Position numbers and translations under genes: made by a program
Assembly: GCA_021823625.1 (NCBI GenBank)
Contig: JAKANS010000036.1
Coordinates: 1 to 39,353 of the forward strand
DNA: 39,353 nt
Origin: a bacterium
GTDB lineage: Bacteria > Verrucomicrobiota > Verrucomicrobiia > Limisphaerales > J093
Direction of reading: 5' to 3'
In this document: positions 26,713-34,872 of the stretch, piece by piece
How positions within the stretch are numbered: the stretch's first letter is position 1
How the letters are laid out: each line of letters opens with the position of its first letter
Notes under the pieces: generated by a model
The model's database searches: none
What the model saw: only the letters and a program-made list of their open reading frames with translations
What the model was told of the DNA's origin: nothing

Positions 26713-27294
26713 TCAGAGCGTGACCAGGATGGCCAGAATGTCCTGGAGGACGCGAATCGGCGTTTGTGTGGCGTCCACCGTGTGCAGTACCTCGAGGCCG
26801 TAAAACTCGAGCACGGGCCTGGTTTCGCGCTCGTACGTTGCGAGGCGGTCGCAGATGACCTCCAATTTGGCGTCATCGAGCCGGTTTTCCCGCAACGCCC
26901 GCCGCTGAAGGCGCTCGACGAACCGGCCCGGGTCGGGGCTGGTGAGATGTACGATGGCGCGGACGTCCAACGTGTCGCGGAGGAGTTCCGCCTGGCGGAC
27001 GTTCCGTGGAATGCCGTCCAGAAGCAACTGGTCGGACGCCGGCTCGTACCGGCCGGCGCGTTGGCTGTTCTGGATGAACTCGCGCCAGAGTTGGACGGTC
27101 GGTTCGTCCGGGACCAGTTGGCCCTGGCTCGAATACCGCACGAACACATGGCCCAGGTCGCTGTCCAGGCGGAGGCTGCGGAACACTTCGCCGCACGAGC
27201 AGTGGAAGTATCCCGGAAGGGTGCCCAGCGCCTTGCCCTGCGTGCCTTTGCCGCAACCGGGGGCGCCGAAGAGCAGGATCGTCTTCAGTTTCAT
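26713..27294 (-). CDS. Adenylate-kinase-like nucleoside monophosphate kinase
   Basis: A 193-residue P-loop kinase of the adenylate kinase type. The Walker A is LLFGAPGCGKGTQ (7-19). The NMP-binding part includes CGEVFRSL where Adk has GDMLR, and LLLDGIPRNVRQAELL where Adk has LDGFPR. The LID region after LQRRALRENRLDD is short and has no zinc Cys residues. It may phosphorylate AMP or another nucleotide; the divergent NMP-site residues make the substrate uncertain, and a canonical adk is probably elsewhere in the genome. The start at 27294 was chosen because homology starts at MKLKTILLFG. It is the first of a tight unit with the zinc-ribbon gene, 31 bp after a membrane-protein gene. Confidence 0.85.
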   Translation of the reverse strand: MKLKTILLFGAPGCGKGTQGKALGTLPGYFHCSCGEVFRSLRLDSDLGHVFVRYSSQGQLVPDEPTVQLWREFIQNSQRAGRYEPASDQLLLDGIPRNVRQAELLRDTLDVRAIVHLTSPDPGRFVERLQRRALRENRLDDAKLEVICDRLATYERETRPVLEFYGLEVLHTVDATQTPIRVLQDILAILVTL

Positions 27295-27325
27295 GCCGGC
27301 AGAACGCGCGGAGCGACGGGTCGGC

Positions 27326-28318
27326 TTAGCCGCGGCCGGTGTCATCGCGGTGCCGGACCTGGATTTCCGCGATTTCACCGAAGCTGACGTTGATTTCCTT
27401 GGCCCCAACCTGGATCGGCGCCACGAACATTTCGTTGGACGAAATGCGGCTGATGCGTTTGGCGATGTACTCCTGTTTGGGGGTCCGGATCACCAGGACC
27501 AGGTCCTTCTCCGCGTCGCTGGGCACGATGCGGAAGAAGCCGGAGAACTGCGTTTCGATGAAGCGCCGGTTCATCGTGTAATCGCCGCGCTTGTAAACCT
27601 TGGCCTCGACATGGCCTCCGGCGCCGCCTTTTTCGACGGCCGCCACTCTGAGGCCGGTGCCGGTGGGGGGTGGCGGGACGCCGACACTGCCGAGCGAACG
27701 CGAGGTCTTCGAGGCAGGCCCGCCGGTCGCCGCGGCCGCTTCGTCCCTGACCGGCGGCTCGACCGATTCCTCGGCAGGTTGATCGACCAGCGTGGGTGAG
27801 GCCAGGAAGATCAACGGTCCCACCAGCGGCACCAGTGCGGACAGGCCGCACACCACGGCCACGGGGCGGTTGCGATACCTGGCGATCTCGAATCCGGCCA
27901 ACAAATTCGCCGCGTAAAGCACCCCCAGGATGAGCAGCCCCATCGGCGCGCCAAACGAACTGAAAAAGGTTGTCCGACCCGCCGGCAGCTCCACGCGTGG
28001 AACCTCTTTCAACACCACCGGTTTCGGTTTCGGGCGCGGACGGGCTTCGGGCGGGATCTCGATGAACGGCTCGGCGAACTCCTTGGCCTTGGGGTTCTCA
28101 GCGAGGGTCTTGAGCGCTGTCTGGGAGAACTTGCTCCAGGAAACTCGCTGGGAAAAGCCGCCGGTCCGCAGCTTGAAGACCACGCCGCTCTCGTCCAAAT
28201 CCGCCACGTCGCCGTAGATGGTCGATTCGTCCATGAGCTTGAACTCGCCGGCCCGGACCCCCTTGGCCACCAGCCCACCCAATATCAGCGCAATCAGCGC
28301 AACGTAAATGCGACGCAT
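27326..28318 (-). CDS. Membrane protein with an N-terminal SHD1-like segment, unknown function
   Basis: A 330-residue protein. From the ATG at 28318 it has a signal-like segment (MRRIYVALIALILGGLVAKG). A short domain follows (about 24-62: FKLMDESTIYGDVADLDESG, then VVFKLRTGGFSQRVSWSKFS) that resembles the small beta domain found at the start of many PVC-group secreted proteins. After a Pro/Lys-rich stretch, two hydrophobic segments lie near 115-165. A Gly/Pro-rich linker follows, then a C-terminal domain of about 100 residues (YKRGDYTMNRRFIETQFSGF ... NEMFVAPIQVGAKEINVSFG). I do not know its function. The architecture suggests an envelope protein with soluble domains on one or both sides of the membrane. 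Confidence 0.75.
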   Translation of the reverse strand: MRRIYVALIALILGGLVAKGVRAGEFKLMDESTIYGDVADLDESGVVFKLRTGGFSQRVSWSKFSQTALKTLAENPKAKEFAEPFIEIPPEARPRPKPKPVVLKEVPRVELPAGRTTFFSSFGAPMGLLILGVLYAANLLAGFEIARYRNRPVAVVCGLSALVPLVGPLIFLASPTLVDQPAEESVEPPVRDEAAAATGGPASKTSRSLGSVGVPPPPTGTGLRVAAVEKGGAGGHVEAKVYKRGDYTMNRRFIETQFSGFFRIVPSDAEKDLVLVIRTPKQEYIAKRISRISSNEMFVAPIQVGAKEINVSFGEIAEIQVRHRDDTGRG

Positions 28319-28493
28319 GTTTCGACTGTGAGTAGCAGACAGTTCCCGTCCAAGGAAGAAATTTTCGTGCCGATTTTCGGTTGCCAACCAGAAACTTCAA
28401 TCATTCTTCGCCCGCGGGGGCAGGTTACGGAAGTCGGGAGCCATTCGGCTGGCCGGCCCAGTACGAGGGCGGTGTGCGGGCTCGCCGACCCGG

Positions 28494-29903
28494 CTAAACG
28501 TTGCCCAACGCCGCGACCAAATCCTCCGGCGTCCAGTTCCGCGAGCGCTCGCTCAACTGGTCGCCGGCCGCGCCGTGTTGCCAGACGGCGTACCGCACCG
28601 TTTGGCCAGCCTCAACTTGCAGCGCGGGCTGGGCCAGCAGGCCGGTCAGGAAGCCCGCCAGAACATCGCCGCTCCCGCCTTGGGCAAGATTGGAGTCGCC
28701 GGAGCCATTCACCCAGACCGGCCCCGCGGCGGCGCCGACCAAGGTCTGAAAGCCTTTCAGCGCGACCCAGCAACCGCCCAGGCGCCGCGAAAGCGCCCGC
28801 AGCGCTTCGATCCGTCCGGTCTGTACGCGCTCGGCGGTGCAGCCCAGTAGCCGTGCCGCTTCGCCGGGGTGGGGCGTGATGACGCGTGGCGCGGGAGCGG
28901 GGGTGGCGGATTCGGGCAACCAATCCAGCGCGCTGGCGTCCACCACCATCGGTGTCGGTGCCGAGCGCCACAGTTCCGCGACCGTGACCTTCACATCCGC
29001 GGGCACTTCGCGGCCGACGAGGCCGGGACCGACCAGGATCGCGGTGGCGCCCGCTTGCTTTGCCAGTGCGCCGGACCAATCGTCCACCATCACCGCCTGG
29101 AGTTGCGCTGCGATCGGGGGATAAACCTCCGGCGAAGTTCCCAGCGTGATCAGACCGGGTCGCGCCCGCTGCGCACCTCGAGCGGCCAATACCGCCGCGC
29201 CGTGATACCCGCGCGACCCGGCGAGGATGAGCGCGTGGCCGAAGCCGCCTTTGTGTCCGGCGACCGGCCGGGGCGGCGGGAAGGCCATGAAATCACCTGG
29301 CAACGTCCAGAGCAGCTCGCCAGCGAAAGGGCAGGGGACCAGGCCGATGTCCGGCTCGAACTCGAGCCGTCCCGTGTGTTCCCACGCCGTGGGCTGAAGC
29401 AAACCCACTTTGGGCGCGCCCAAGGTAACCGTGATGCGGGCTCGGATCGCCGCGCCCAAAGGCACACCGCTTTCCACGGCGAGACCCGACGGCACGTCCA
29501 CGGCGAGCACCGGGCGGCCGCTGGCGTTGACCTGTTCGAGCAAGCGAATCCAATCCGGGTCGAGCGGGCGGTTCAAGCCGATGCCGAACAAACCGTCAAT
29601 GATCCAGGCAGGCTGGCGCGCCAGCGCGGTCGCCACCGCGTCCCAAGCGGGGCCGGAATCGACGACGTCCAGCAATTCCACGACGCGTCCCGCCAAATGT
29701 GGCGCAGCGCAGCGGGCGTCGTCGCCGTTGTGGCCTTTGCCGGCCAGGATCAGCACGCGGTCGTTGTTGCGCGTCAGCCGGCAGACGCGGGCGGCCACGA
29801 GTTGGCCCACCCGTTCGATGACCGTTTTTTCGCTGCGGCCCGCGTCCCAGGAGGCGCGTTCCCAAGCCCGCATTTGCTCCAGAGTCAACACCGGCACTGG
29901 CAT
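28494..29903 (-). CDS. nnr: Bifunctional NAD(P)H-hydrate epimerase/dehydratase
   Basis: A 469-residue repair enzyme for hydrated NAD(P)H. The N-terminal YjeF-type epimerase domain (about 1-210) starts VPVLTLEQMRAWERASWDAG and has a variant of the NNGGDG motif, GKGHNGDDARCAAPHL (55-70), in which one Gly is Asp and one Asn is His. The C-terminal ADP- or ATP-dependent dehydratase domain (about 215-469) has HKGGFGHALILAGSRGYHGA, TPHPGEAARLLG, and GGSGDVLAGFLTGLLAQ with the catalytic Asp. It is transcribed divergently from nadC, with a 322-bp region between them that carries a palindrome and direct repeats. The shared NAD theme is suggestive of coordinated regulation, which is inference. Confidence 0.92.
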   Translation of the reverse strand: MPVPVLTLEQMRAWERASWDAGRSEKTVIERVGQLVAARVCRLTRNNDRVLILAGKGHNGDDARCAAPHLAGRVVELLDVVDSGPAWDAVATALARQPAWIIDGLFGIGLNRPLDPDWIRLLEQVNASGRPVLAVDVPSGLAVESGVPLGAAIRARITVTLGAPKVGLLQPTAWEHTGRLEFEPDIGLVPCPFAGELLWTLPGDFMAFPPPRPVAGHKGGFGHALILAGSRGYHGAAVLAARGAQRARPGLITLGTSPEVYPPIAAQLQAVMVDDWSGALAKQAGATAILVGPGLVGREVPADVKVTVAELWRSAPTPMVVDASALDWLPESATPAPAPRVITPHPGEAARLLGCTAERVQTGRIEALRALSRRLGGCWVALKGFQTLVGAAAGPVWVNGSGDSNLAQGGSGDVLAGFLTGLLAQPALQVEAGQTVRYAVWQHGAAGDQLSERSRNWTPEDLVAALGNV

Positions 29904-30063
29904 GGCCGCAGCCTGCCCACGCGGCGAGGCGGCGGCAAGCGGGCTCTGCGCCGGCAGGGTGCCGGTTCGCGCTGAGCAAGCGCGGCGCGATCTGGGCGCA
30001 TCTCAATTTCTGGCCGCGGCTCAAGGAGCCGAACGCTTCCCAACGGCCGGAACGGCCAAGACC

Positions 30064-30153
30064 GTTGCCCCGCAGGGGAAAACAGGTAGCAAAGGCGCTG
30101 CATGGTACAAAAAATGTCGCAATTGCGACAAAAATTGCCCCACAAGGGAAAAC
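30064..30153. repeat. Pair of 20-bp direct repeats flanking a palindrome upstream of nadC
   Basis: GTTGCCCCGCAGGGGAAAAC (30064-30083) and ATTGCCCCACAAGGGAAAAC (30134-30153) match at 17 of 20 positions and are exactly 70 bp apart. Each contains an internal partial dyad (CCCC..GGGG in the first copy). They lie on either side of the 16-bp palindrome at 30115-30130, in the 322-bp space between nnr and nadC that otherwise holds no gene. Confidence 0.65.
30115..30130. promoter_or_regulatory. Perfect 16-bp palindrome, putative operator
   Basis: TGTCGCAATTGCGACA is a perfect inverted repeat with no spacer, ending 95 bp before the nadC ATG and 212 bp from the nnr start. The symmetric 8-bp half-site TGTCGCAA fits a dimeric transcription factor. 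No cognate regulator gene is in the window. Because it lies in an intergenic region between divergent genes, it could control one or both. Confidence 0.5.
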
Positions 30154-30225
30154 GGGGGGGCCCGCGCGATCGCGGGACCGTCGTTTTGGTTTCACTCGCC
30201 GTGCGCGTTTCGGCATCATTCGCGG

Positions 30226-31086
30226 ATGAAACTCTCTGCGCACGAGATCAGCGAAGCCGTGAAATCGGCGCTGCGGGAGGACGTCGGGCGGGGCGATGCC
30301 ACCACGCTGGCGCTGGTTCCGGCCAAAGCGCAGGCGCGGGCCCGCCTGGTCGCCCGCGAGCCCTTGGTGGTGGCCGGACTCGACTTTGCCGCGGCGGCGT
30401 TCAAAACGATTTCTGCCGCGGTGCGTCTGGAGCGCGAGGCCAGGGACGGCGACAAGCTGCGTGCCGGCCAGACTTTGTTGAGCGTGGCCGGGCCGGCGCG
30501 GGCGCTGCTCACGGGCGAACGGACGGCGCTGAATTTCGTGCAACGGCTTTCGGGTATCGCCACGCTCACCGCCAGGTACGTGCAGGCGGTGGCGGGCACC
30601 GGCGCACACATTCTGGACACCCGGAAAACCACGCCCGGCTGGCGGCGGTTTTCGAAGTGCGCAGTGCTCTGCGGCGGCGGCCGAAACCACCGCCTCGGTC
30701 TGTACGACATGGTGCTCATCAAGGACAACCACCTGGTGGCGTTGCGCGGCGAGCAGCCGAACCCGATCGCCGCGGCCGTGCAACGCGCCCGGCTGGCCTG
30801 GCCGCGACTCAAGGTCGAAGTCGAGGCGGACACGCTCGAACAAGCGCGTCAGGCGGCCGAGGCCGGGGCGGATTTCATCCTGCTGGACAACATGTCGCCG
30901 GCCACGTTGCGGAAGGCCGTGGCGTTGGTTCGAGGCCGGGCGCTTACCGAAGCCAGTGGCGGCGTCACGTTGAAAACGGTCCGCGCGATCGCGGAAACCG
31001 GCGTGGACTTCATTTCGGTGGGCGCGCTCACGCACTCCGCGCCGGCCGTGGACATCGCCCTGGACTTTGAAGCGGCGGATGCCTGA
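30226..31086 (+). CDS. nadC: Nicotinate-nucleotide pyrophosphorylase (quinolinate phosphoribosyltransferase)
   Basis: A 286-residue enzyme that makes nicotinate mononucleotide from quinolinate and PRPP in de novo NAD synthesis. It has GRGDATTLALVPA near the N-terminus, ERTALNFVQRLSGIATLTAR, the DTRKTTPGWR substrate-binding segment, CGGGRNHRLGLYDMVLIKDN with the phosphate-binding residues, and the C-terminal barrel strands FILLDNMSP, ASGGVTLKTV and DFISVGALTHS. The ATG at 30226 is where family homology begins; a longer upstream frame is noise. It opens a plus-strand series of cofactor genes. Neither nadA nor nadB is nearby. Confidence 0.96.
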   Translation: MKLSAHEISEAVKSALREDVGRGDATTLALVPAKAQARARLVAREPLVVAGLDFAAAAFKTISAAVRLEREARDGDKLRAGQTLLSVAGPARALLTGERTALNFVQRLSGIATLTARYVQAVAGTGAHILDTRKTTPGWRRFSKCAVLCGGGRNHRLGLYDMVLIKDNHLVALRGEQPNPIAAAVQRARLAWPRLKVEVEADTLEQARQAAEAGADFILLDNMSPATLRKAVALVRGRALTEASGGVTLKTVRAIAETGVDFISVGALTHSAPAVDIALDFEAADA

Positions 31087-31111
31087 ACGGCCGCGCTTCG
31101 ACCTGCCTGCC

Positions 31112-32092
31112 ATGACCCGCGACGCCATCATCCTCACGGCTCTGCGCGAAGCCGGCAACGATGCCGTCTCCGGCGCGGAGATCGCGCACCGCCTCGGGAT
31201 CAGCCGGGCCGCCGTCTGGGCGCACATTCAGGATTTGCGCGCGCTCGGTTACGACATCGCGGCCAGTCCGCACCTGGGTTATCGCCTGCTGGGCACGCCC
31301 GATCTGTTGCACGGGGATGACCTGCTCTCTCGGCTGGGCCAGTGCCGGTCAATCGGGCGCGACATCCGCGTCTTCCGCGAAACGACCTCCACCAGCGACG
31401 TGGTCGAGAAGCTGGCCCGGGACGGCGTGGCGGAAGGCGTGGTCGTGTTCGCCGAAGCGCAGACGCGGGGCCGCGGTCGCCTGGGGCGTCGCTGGGTTTC
31501 GCCAGCGGGCAAGGGCCTCTGGTTCTCCGTGCTGCTGCGCCCGCAGTTGCGGCCCCAGCAAATGACGCAGTTGACCGTGGCTGCGGCCACGGCGGTGGCC
31601 CGCGCGGTGCGGGCGCAAACCGGCTTGAAGCCCGAGGTGAAATGGCCGAACGACCTGTTGCTCGGCGGGCGCAAGTTTGGCGGGATTCTCACCGAGTTGA
31701 GCGGCGAACAAGATCGCGTGCGCCACGCGGTGTTGGGGGTCGGCCTGGACGTGAACGTCACCGCCAGCGACTTCCCGCCGGATTTGCGCCGCGGGGCGAC
31801 CTCGCTCCGGATCGAGTTGGGCCGCCCGGTTCCGCGCGCCGAACTGGCGGTGGCCGTGCTCCGCGAGTTGGAGGCCGATTACGCGCGGCTCGCGGCGGGC
31901 CAGTTCGAGCAGGTCGCCGACGAGTGGGAGGCGCTTTGCACCACGCTCGGCCGCGACCTCGAAGTCAGCGTGGGCGGGCGGCGGTTGCGCGGGCGCGCCG
32001 AGGCATTGGACCAGGACGGGTCGCTGCTGTTGCGAACCGATTACGGTCGCCTCGAACGCGTCACGGGCGGGGACGTAACTTTGCGGCCGTGA
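31112..32092 (+). CDS. birA: Bifunctional biotin-protein ligase / biotin repressor
   Basis: A 326-residue BirA from the ATG at 31112; an ATG at 31079 that overlaps the nadC stop (ATGCCTGA) is an equally possible start and would give 337 residues. Residues 1-60 form a winged helix-turn-helix (EIAHRLGISRAAVWAHIQDL), so it can act as a transcriptional repressor as well as attach biotin to carboxylases. The catalytic part has ETTSTSDVVEKLA, the biotinyl-AMP loop TRGRGRLGRRWVSP, and KWPNDLLLGGRKFGGILTEL. A small C-terminal SH3-like domain ends the protein. No biotin synthesis genes are in the window. Confidence 0.93.
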   Translation: MTRDAIILTALREAGNDAVSGAEIAHRLGISRAAVWAHIQDLRALGYDIAASPHLGYRLLGTPDLLHGDDLLSRLGQCRSIGRDIRVFRETTSTSDVVEKLARDGVAEGVVVFAEAQTRGRGRLGRRWVSPAGKGLWFSVLLRPQLRPQQMTQLTVAAATAVARAVRAQTGLKPEVKWPNDLLLGGRKFGGILTELSGEQDRVRHAVLGVGLDVNVTASDFPPDLRRGATSLRIELGRPVPRAELAVAVLRELEADYARLAAGQFEQVADEWEALCTTLGRDLEVSVGGRRLRGRAEALDQDGSLLLRTDYGRLERVTGGDVTLRP

Positions 32093-32129
32093 CGTGCACC
32101 GAAGCTCATCCCGCACGGCCCTTGCACCC

Positions 32130-32912
32130 ATGACACTGCTCCTGCTCGACATCGGAAACACACACACGCACGTCGGCCTGGCCGGCGAAGCCGGCGCGTT
32201 TCGGCAATGTGATCTGCCCACGGCCGCCTGGGCGGGCACGAGAGTACCGGCTGAATTGAAGCGTTTCGTCGGCGCGGCTCCCGTGACGGGCGCGGCGCTG
32301 TGCAGTGTGGTGCCGTCAGCCACCCCGCGGGCGGTGGCTGCGGTTCGCCGGTGTTGGCGGGTCACGCCTTTGGAACTCACGCACCGGACGCTGCGCGGCT
32401 TGGGCATCCGGTACCCGCGGCCGGCTTCGATTGGCCCCGACCGGTTGGCCAACGCCGTCGCGGCGCGGCAACGCGTCGGCGCGCCGGTCATCATCATCGA
32501 TTTCGGCACCGCCGTGACGTTCGACGTGGTGGATCGGCGTGGCGATTACATCGGCGGCATCATCGCCCCCGGCCTGGCGGCGATGACGGATTATCTCCAT
32601 GAAAAGACGGCTTTGCTGCCGCGCATCCGGATTCGCGACACGCGCACGGTGATCGGCCGGAACACGCAGGAAGCGATGCTGGTGGGCGCCGTGCACGGTT
32701 ACCGCGGCATGATTCGCGAACTGCTCGGCGAGTTGCGGCGGGAATTGCGAGTGAAGGCGCTTCCGGTTCTCGCCACGGGCGGGTACGCTCGGCTGATGGC
32801 GAGACAAATTCCAGACATCACGGCGGTGGTGCCGGGCCTGACCCTGGAGGGTTTGCGACTGGTCTGGCGCGCGCGTCAGACCGGGGCGGTCGCCGGGAAG
32901 CGAACGCCATGA
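32130..32912 (+). CDS. coaX: Type III pantothenate kinase
   Basis: A 260-residue enzyme that phosphorylates pantothenate, the first step of coenzyme A synthesis. It starts MTLLLLDIGNTHTHVGLAGE with the ATP-site DIGNT motif. It has YPRPASIGPDRLANAVAARQ, the pantothenate-site region with its conserved Asp, and IDFGTAVTFDVVDRRGDYIG, GGIIAPGLAAM and LATGGYARLM. The type III enzyme (ASKHA fold) replaces the CoaA type in many phyla. It follows birA by 37 bp and overlaps aroK by ATGA; in several bacteria birA and coaX are neighbours. Confidence 0.95.
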   Translation: MTLLLLDIGNTHTHVGLAGEAGAFRQCDLPTAAWAGTRVPAELKRFVGAAPVTGAALCSVVPSATPRAVAAVRRCWRVTPLELTHRTLRGLGIRYPRPASIGPDRLANAVAARQRVGAPVIIIDFGTAVTFDVVDRRGDYIGGIIAPGLAAMTDYLHEKTALLPRIRIRDTRTVIGRNTQEAMLVGAVHGYRGMIRELLGELRRELRVKALPVLATGGYARLMARQIPDITAVVPGLTLEGLRLVWRARQTGAVAGKRTP

Positions 32913-33454
32913 GCAACGAGCGCCGGATTCGCAACCTCGCGCTGACGGGTTTCATGGGCAGTGGCAAATCCAGCGTGGGCCACGCCGTTGCGAAGCGCCT
33001 CGGCTTCGAGTTCCTGGACACCGACCATTTGATCGAGCGTCGCGCCGGACTGAGCATCCCTGAAATCTTCGACCGCCCGGGCGAGGCCGCCTTTCGCGAA
33101 CTCGAGCGCGAGGTGGTGGAGGAATTGGCCACCCGCGAACGCATCGTCATTTCCACCGGCGGGGGCGTTGGCGCCAACCCCGGTTTGCTCGCGAGCCTGA
33201 AAACCCACGCGCTGGTGATCTGGCTCTGGGCCTCGCCGGAGACGATCTGGGAACGCGTCCGGCGCCAGACGCATCGCCCGCTGCTTTACGTCGGTGACCC
33301 CGAAAGTCGCATCCGTGAGCTGCTCGCCCAGCGCGAGCCACTTTACCGCCAGGCCGATGTGCTCCTCAACGCCGAGGTGCGGCAAACCGCCGAGGTGGCC
33401 GATCAGGTGGTGCACCAGTTCCGATTGTTCACGCAATTCGAGGCCGACGAATGA
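32909..33454 (+). CDS. aroK: Shikimate kinase
   Basis: A 181-residue shikimate kinase, the fifth step of the chorismate pathway. The P-loop is GFMGSGKSSVG (14-24). The shikimate-binding DTDHLIERRAG carries the conserved Asp, and FRELEREVVEEL and STGGGVG are family motifs. The RPLLY segment supplies the LID Arg. The length is normal. Its ATG overlaps the coaX stop, and its stop overlaps the queG start, both by ATGA, so the three genes are translationally coupled. Confidence 0.95.
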   Translation: MSNERRIRNLALTGFMGSGKSSVGHAVAKRLGFEFLDTDHLIERRAGLSIPEIFDRPGEAAFRELEREVVEELATRERIVISTGGGVGANPGLLASLKTHALVIWLWASPETIWERVRRQTHRPLLYVGDPESRIRELLAQREPLYRQADVLLNAEVRQTAEVADQVVHQFRLFTQFEADE

Positions 33455-34482
33455 AAGCCGCCGTGCAGGCGCGGGCGCGGGAATTGGGCTTCGACGCCTG
33501 CCGCGTGACTTCCGCCTTGCCGCCCGCCACCGCCGCACATTTCCAAACGTGGCTCGCGGCCGGGCGCCACGGCGAGATGGCTTACCTGGCCCGCCAGGCG
33601 CCCAAGCGTGCCGATCCGCAACAGGTCCTGCCCGGCGCGCGGAACCTCGTTTGCCTGGCGGCCAGTTACCACGTCGCGGCCGGACCGCCGCCACCGCCGT
33701 CCGCCGCGCCCTGTGTGGTGGCTCGCTACGCGCGCTTCGCCGATTACCACGACGTGCTGGCGGAGAAATTGCGGGCGTTGACCGAGTTCGTGAACCGCCT
33801 CGGCGGGCCAGACACGAAGTCGCTTTGGTCCGTGGACACGGGCCCCATTCAGGAACGCGATCTCGCCCAGCGCGCCGGGCTGGGCTTCATCGGCAAACAC
33901 ACGAACCTGATCGGTCGCGATCTTGGCAACTGGTTCTTCCTCGCTGAAATCCTGACCACGCTCGAACTCGAACCCGACCCGCCGGAACGCAATCGCTGCG
34001 GCTCGTGCACGCGCTGTCTCGCCGCCTGCCCGACCGGCGCCATCCTCGAGCCGTTCGTGCTCGACGCGCGGCGGTGCATCTCCTACCTGACGATCGAACT
34101 TAAAGGACCCATTCCGGTCGAACTGCGGCCGGCCATCGGCACGCGCGTCTTCGGTTGCGACGACTGCCTGGAAGCCTGTCCTTGGAACCGCTTTGCGCGG
34201 GCCGGCGCGCTCCTGGCGCCGCACCGGCGAGACGACCTGGACGCGCCCGATTTGTTGGCGTTGCTGGCGCTCGACGAGGGTGCGTTCAAGGCGCGTTTTG
34301 CCGGCACCCCACTCGTGCGAGCGAAGCGGCGTGGTCTGCTCCGCAATGTATGCGTGGCGTTGGGCAACCTCGGTGATCCCGCGACCCTGCCCGCGTTGCG
34401 GCGGGCGGCGAACGATCCGGAACCGCTCCTCGCCGAGCATGCCCAGTGGGCGATCGACCGGATCGAACGTGTCCGCCGATAG
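33451..34482 (+). CDS. queG: Epoxyqueuosine reductase QueG
   Basis: A 343-residue cobalamin-dependent iron-sulphur enzyme that carries out the last step of queuosine synthesis in tRNA. The N-terminal corrinoid-binding part has the conserved VDTGPIQERDLAQRAGLGFI (128-147, with the active-site Asp at 129). Two [4Fe-4S] motifs are intact: C183, C186, C189 and C193 in RCGSCTRCLAACPTGAI, and C236, C239 and C243 in GCDDCLEACPWN. The C-terminus has a short HEAT-like tail (LGNLGDPATLPALRRAANDP). It is the last gene of the plus-strand cluster; a GC-rich hairpin repeat begins right after its stop. Confidence 0.96.
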   Translation: MKAAVQARARELGFDACRVTSALPPATAAHFQTWLAAGRHGEMAYLARQAPKRADPQQVLPGARNLVCLAASYHVAAGPPPPPSAAPCVVARYARFADYHDVLAEKLRALTEFVNRLGGPDTKSLWSVDTGPIQERDLAQRAGLGFIGKHTNLIGRDLGNWFFLAEILTTLELEPDPPERNRCGSCTRCLAACPTGAILEPFVLDARRCISYLTIELKGPIPVELRPAIGTRVFGCDDCLEACPWNRFARAGALLAPHRRDDLDAPDLLALLALDEGAFKARFAGTPLVRAKRRGLLRNVCVALGNLGDPATLPALRRAANDPEPLLAEHAQWAIDRIERVRR

Positions 34483-34505
34483 GAGCGCCGGTGTCCAACC
34501 GGCGC
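34483..34505 (+). repeat. Stem-loop repeat, copy 1
   Basis: GAGCGCCGGTGTCCAACCGG, continuing CGC, folds as GCGCCGGT paired with ACCGGCGC around a GTCCA loop. The first G is the base after the queG TAG. The position suits a transcription stop, but no T-run follows. It belongs to a three-copy family in this window (others at 36061 and 38165). Confidence 0.65.
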
Positions 34506-34546
34506 GCCGCGCGGGTGCCGGGCGCCCACGCCATCGCCCGCCGCGG

Positions 34547-34828
34547 TCAGGCCGCGAGTTGGTCGCACTTCCGGGCAAGCTCGAAATCCTTTTCGGTCAG
34601 GCCGCCGGCGTCGTGCGTGGTGAGCGCCAGCGTGACTTGGTTCCAGCGAATATCGATGTCCGGGTGGTGATTCGCCTTCTCGGCCGCGCGGGCCACGGTG
34701 TTCACGAACTTCATCGCCGCCTTGAAGTCCGCGAATTCGAACCGCCGCGAAATTACCCGCCCACGTCGCCGCCAGCCGGGGACGCTGGCCAGCGCTTGTT
34801 TGATCTCGGTTGCGCTCAGAGGTTTCAT
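34547..34828 (-). CDS. 4a-hydroxytetrahydrobiopterin dehydratase-like protein (PhhB/PCD)
   Basis: A 93-residue pterin-4a-carbinolamine dehydratase-type protein that recycles the oxidised pterin cofactor of aromatic amino acid hydroxylases. The active-site pattern is clear: KANHHPDIDIRWNQVTLALT with its consecutive His residues, then THDAGGLTEKDFELARK. It begins MKPLSATEIKQALASVPGW at the ATG at 34828; a longer frame upstream overlaps trpD and lacks homology. No phenylalanine hydroxylase gene lies nearby, so the physiological substrate is unknown; such orphan PCD-like proteins are widespread. It follows trpD by 44 bp and may share its transcript. Confidence 0.92.
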   Translation of the reverse strand: MKPLSATEIKQALASVPGWRRRGRVISRRFEFADFKAAMKFVNTVARAAEKANHHPDIDIRWNQVTLALTTHDAGGLTEKDFELARKCDQLAA

Positions 34829-34872
34829 GGTTTGGGGCGTCGGAGAACGTCCGCTGGCGACCCGGCGCCGGT

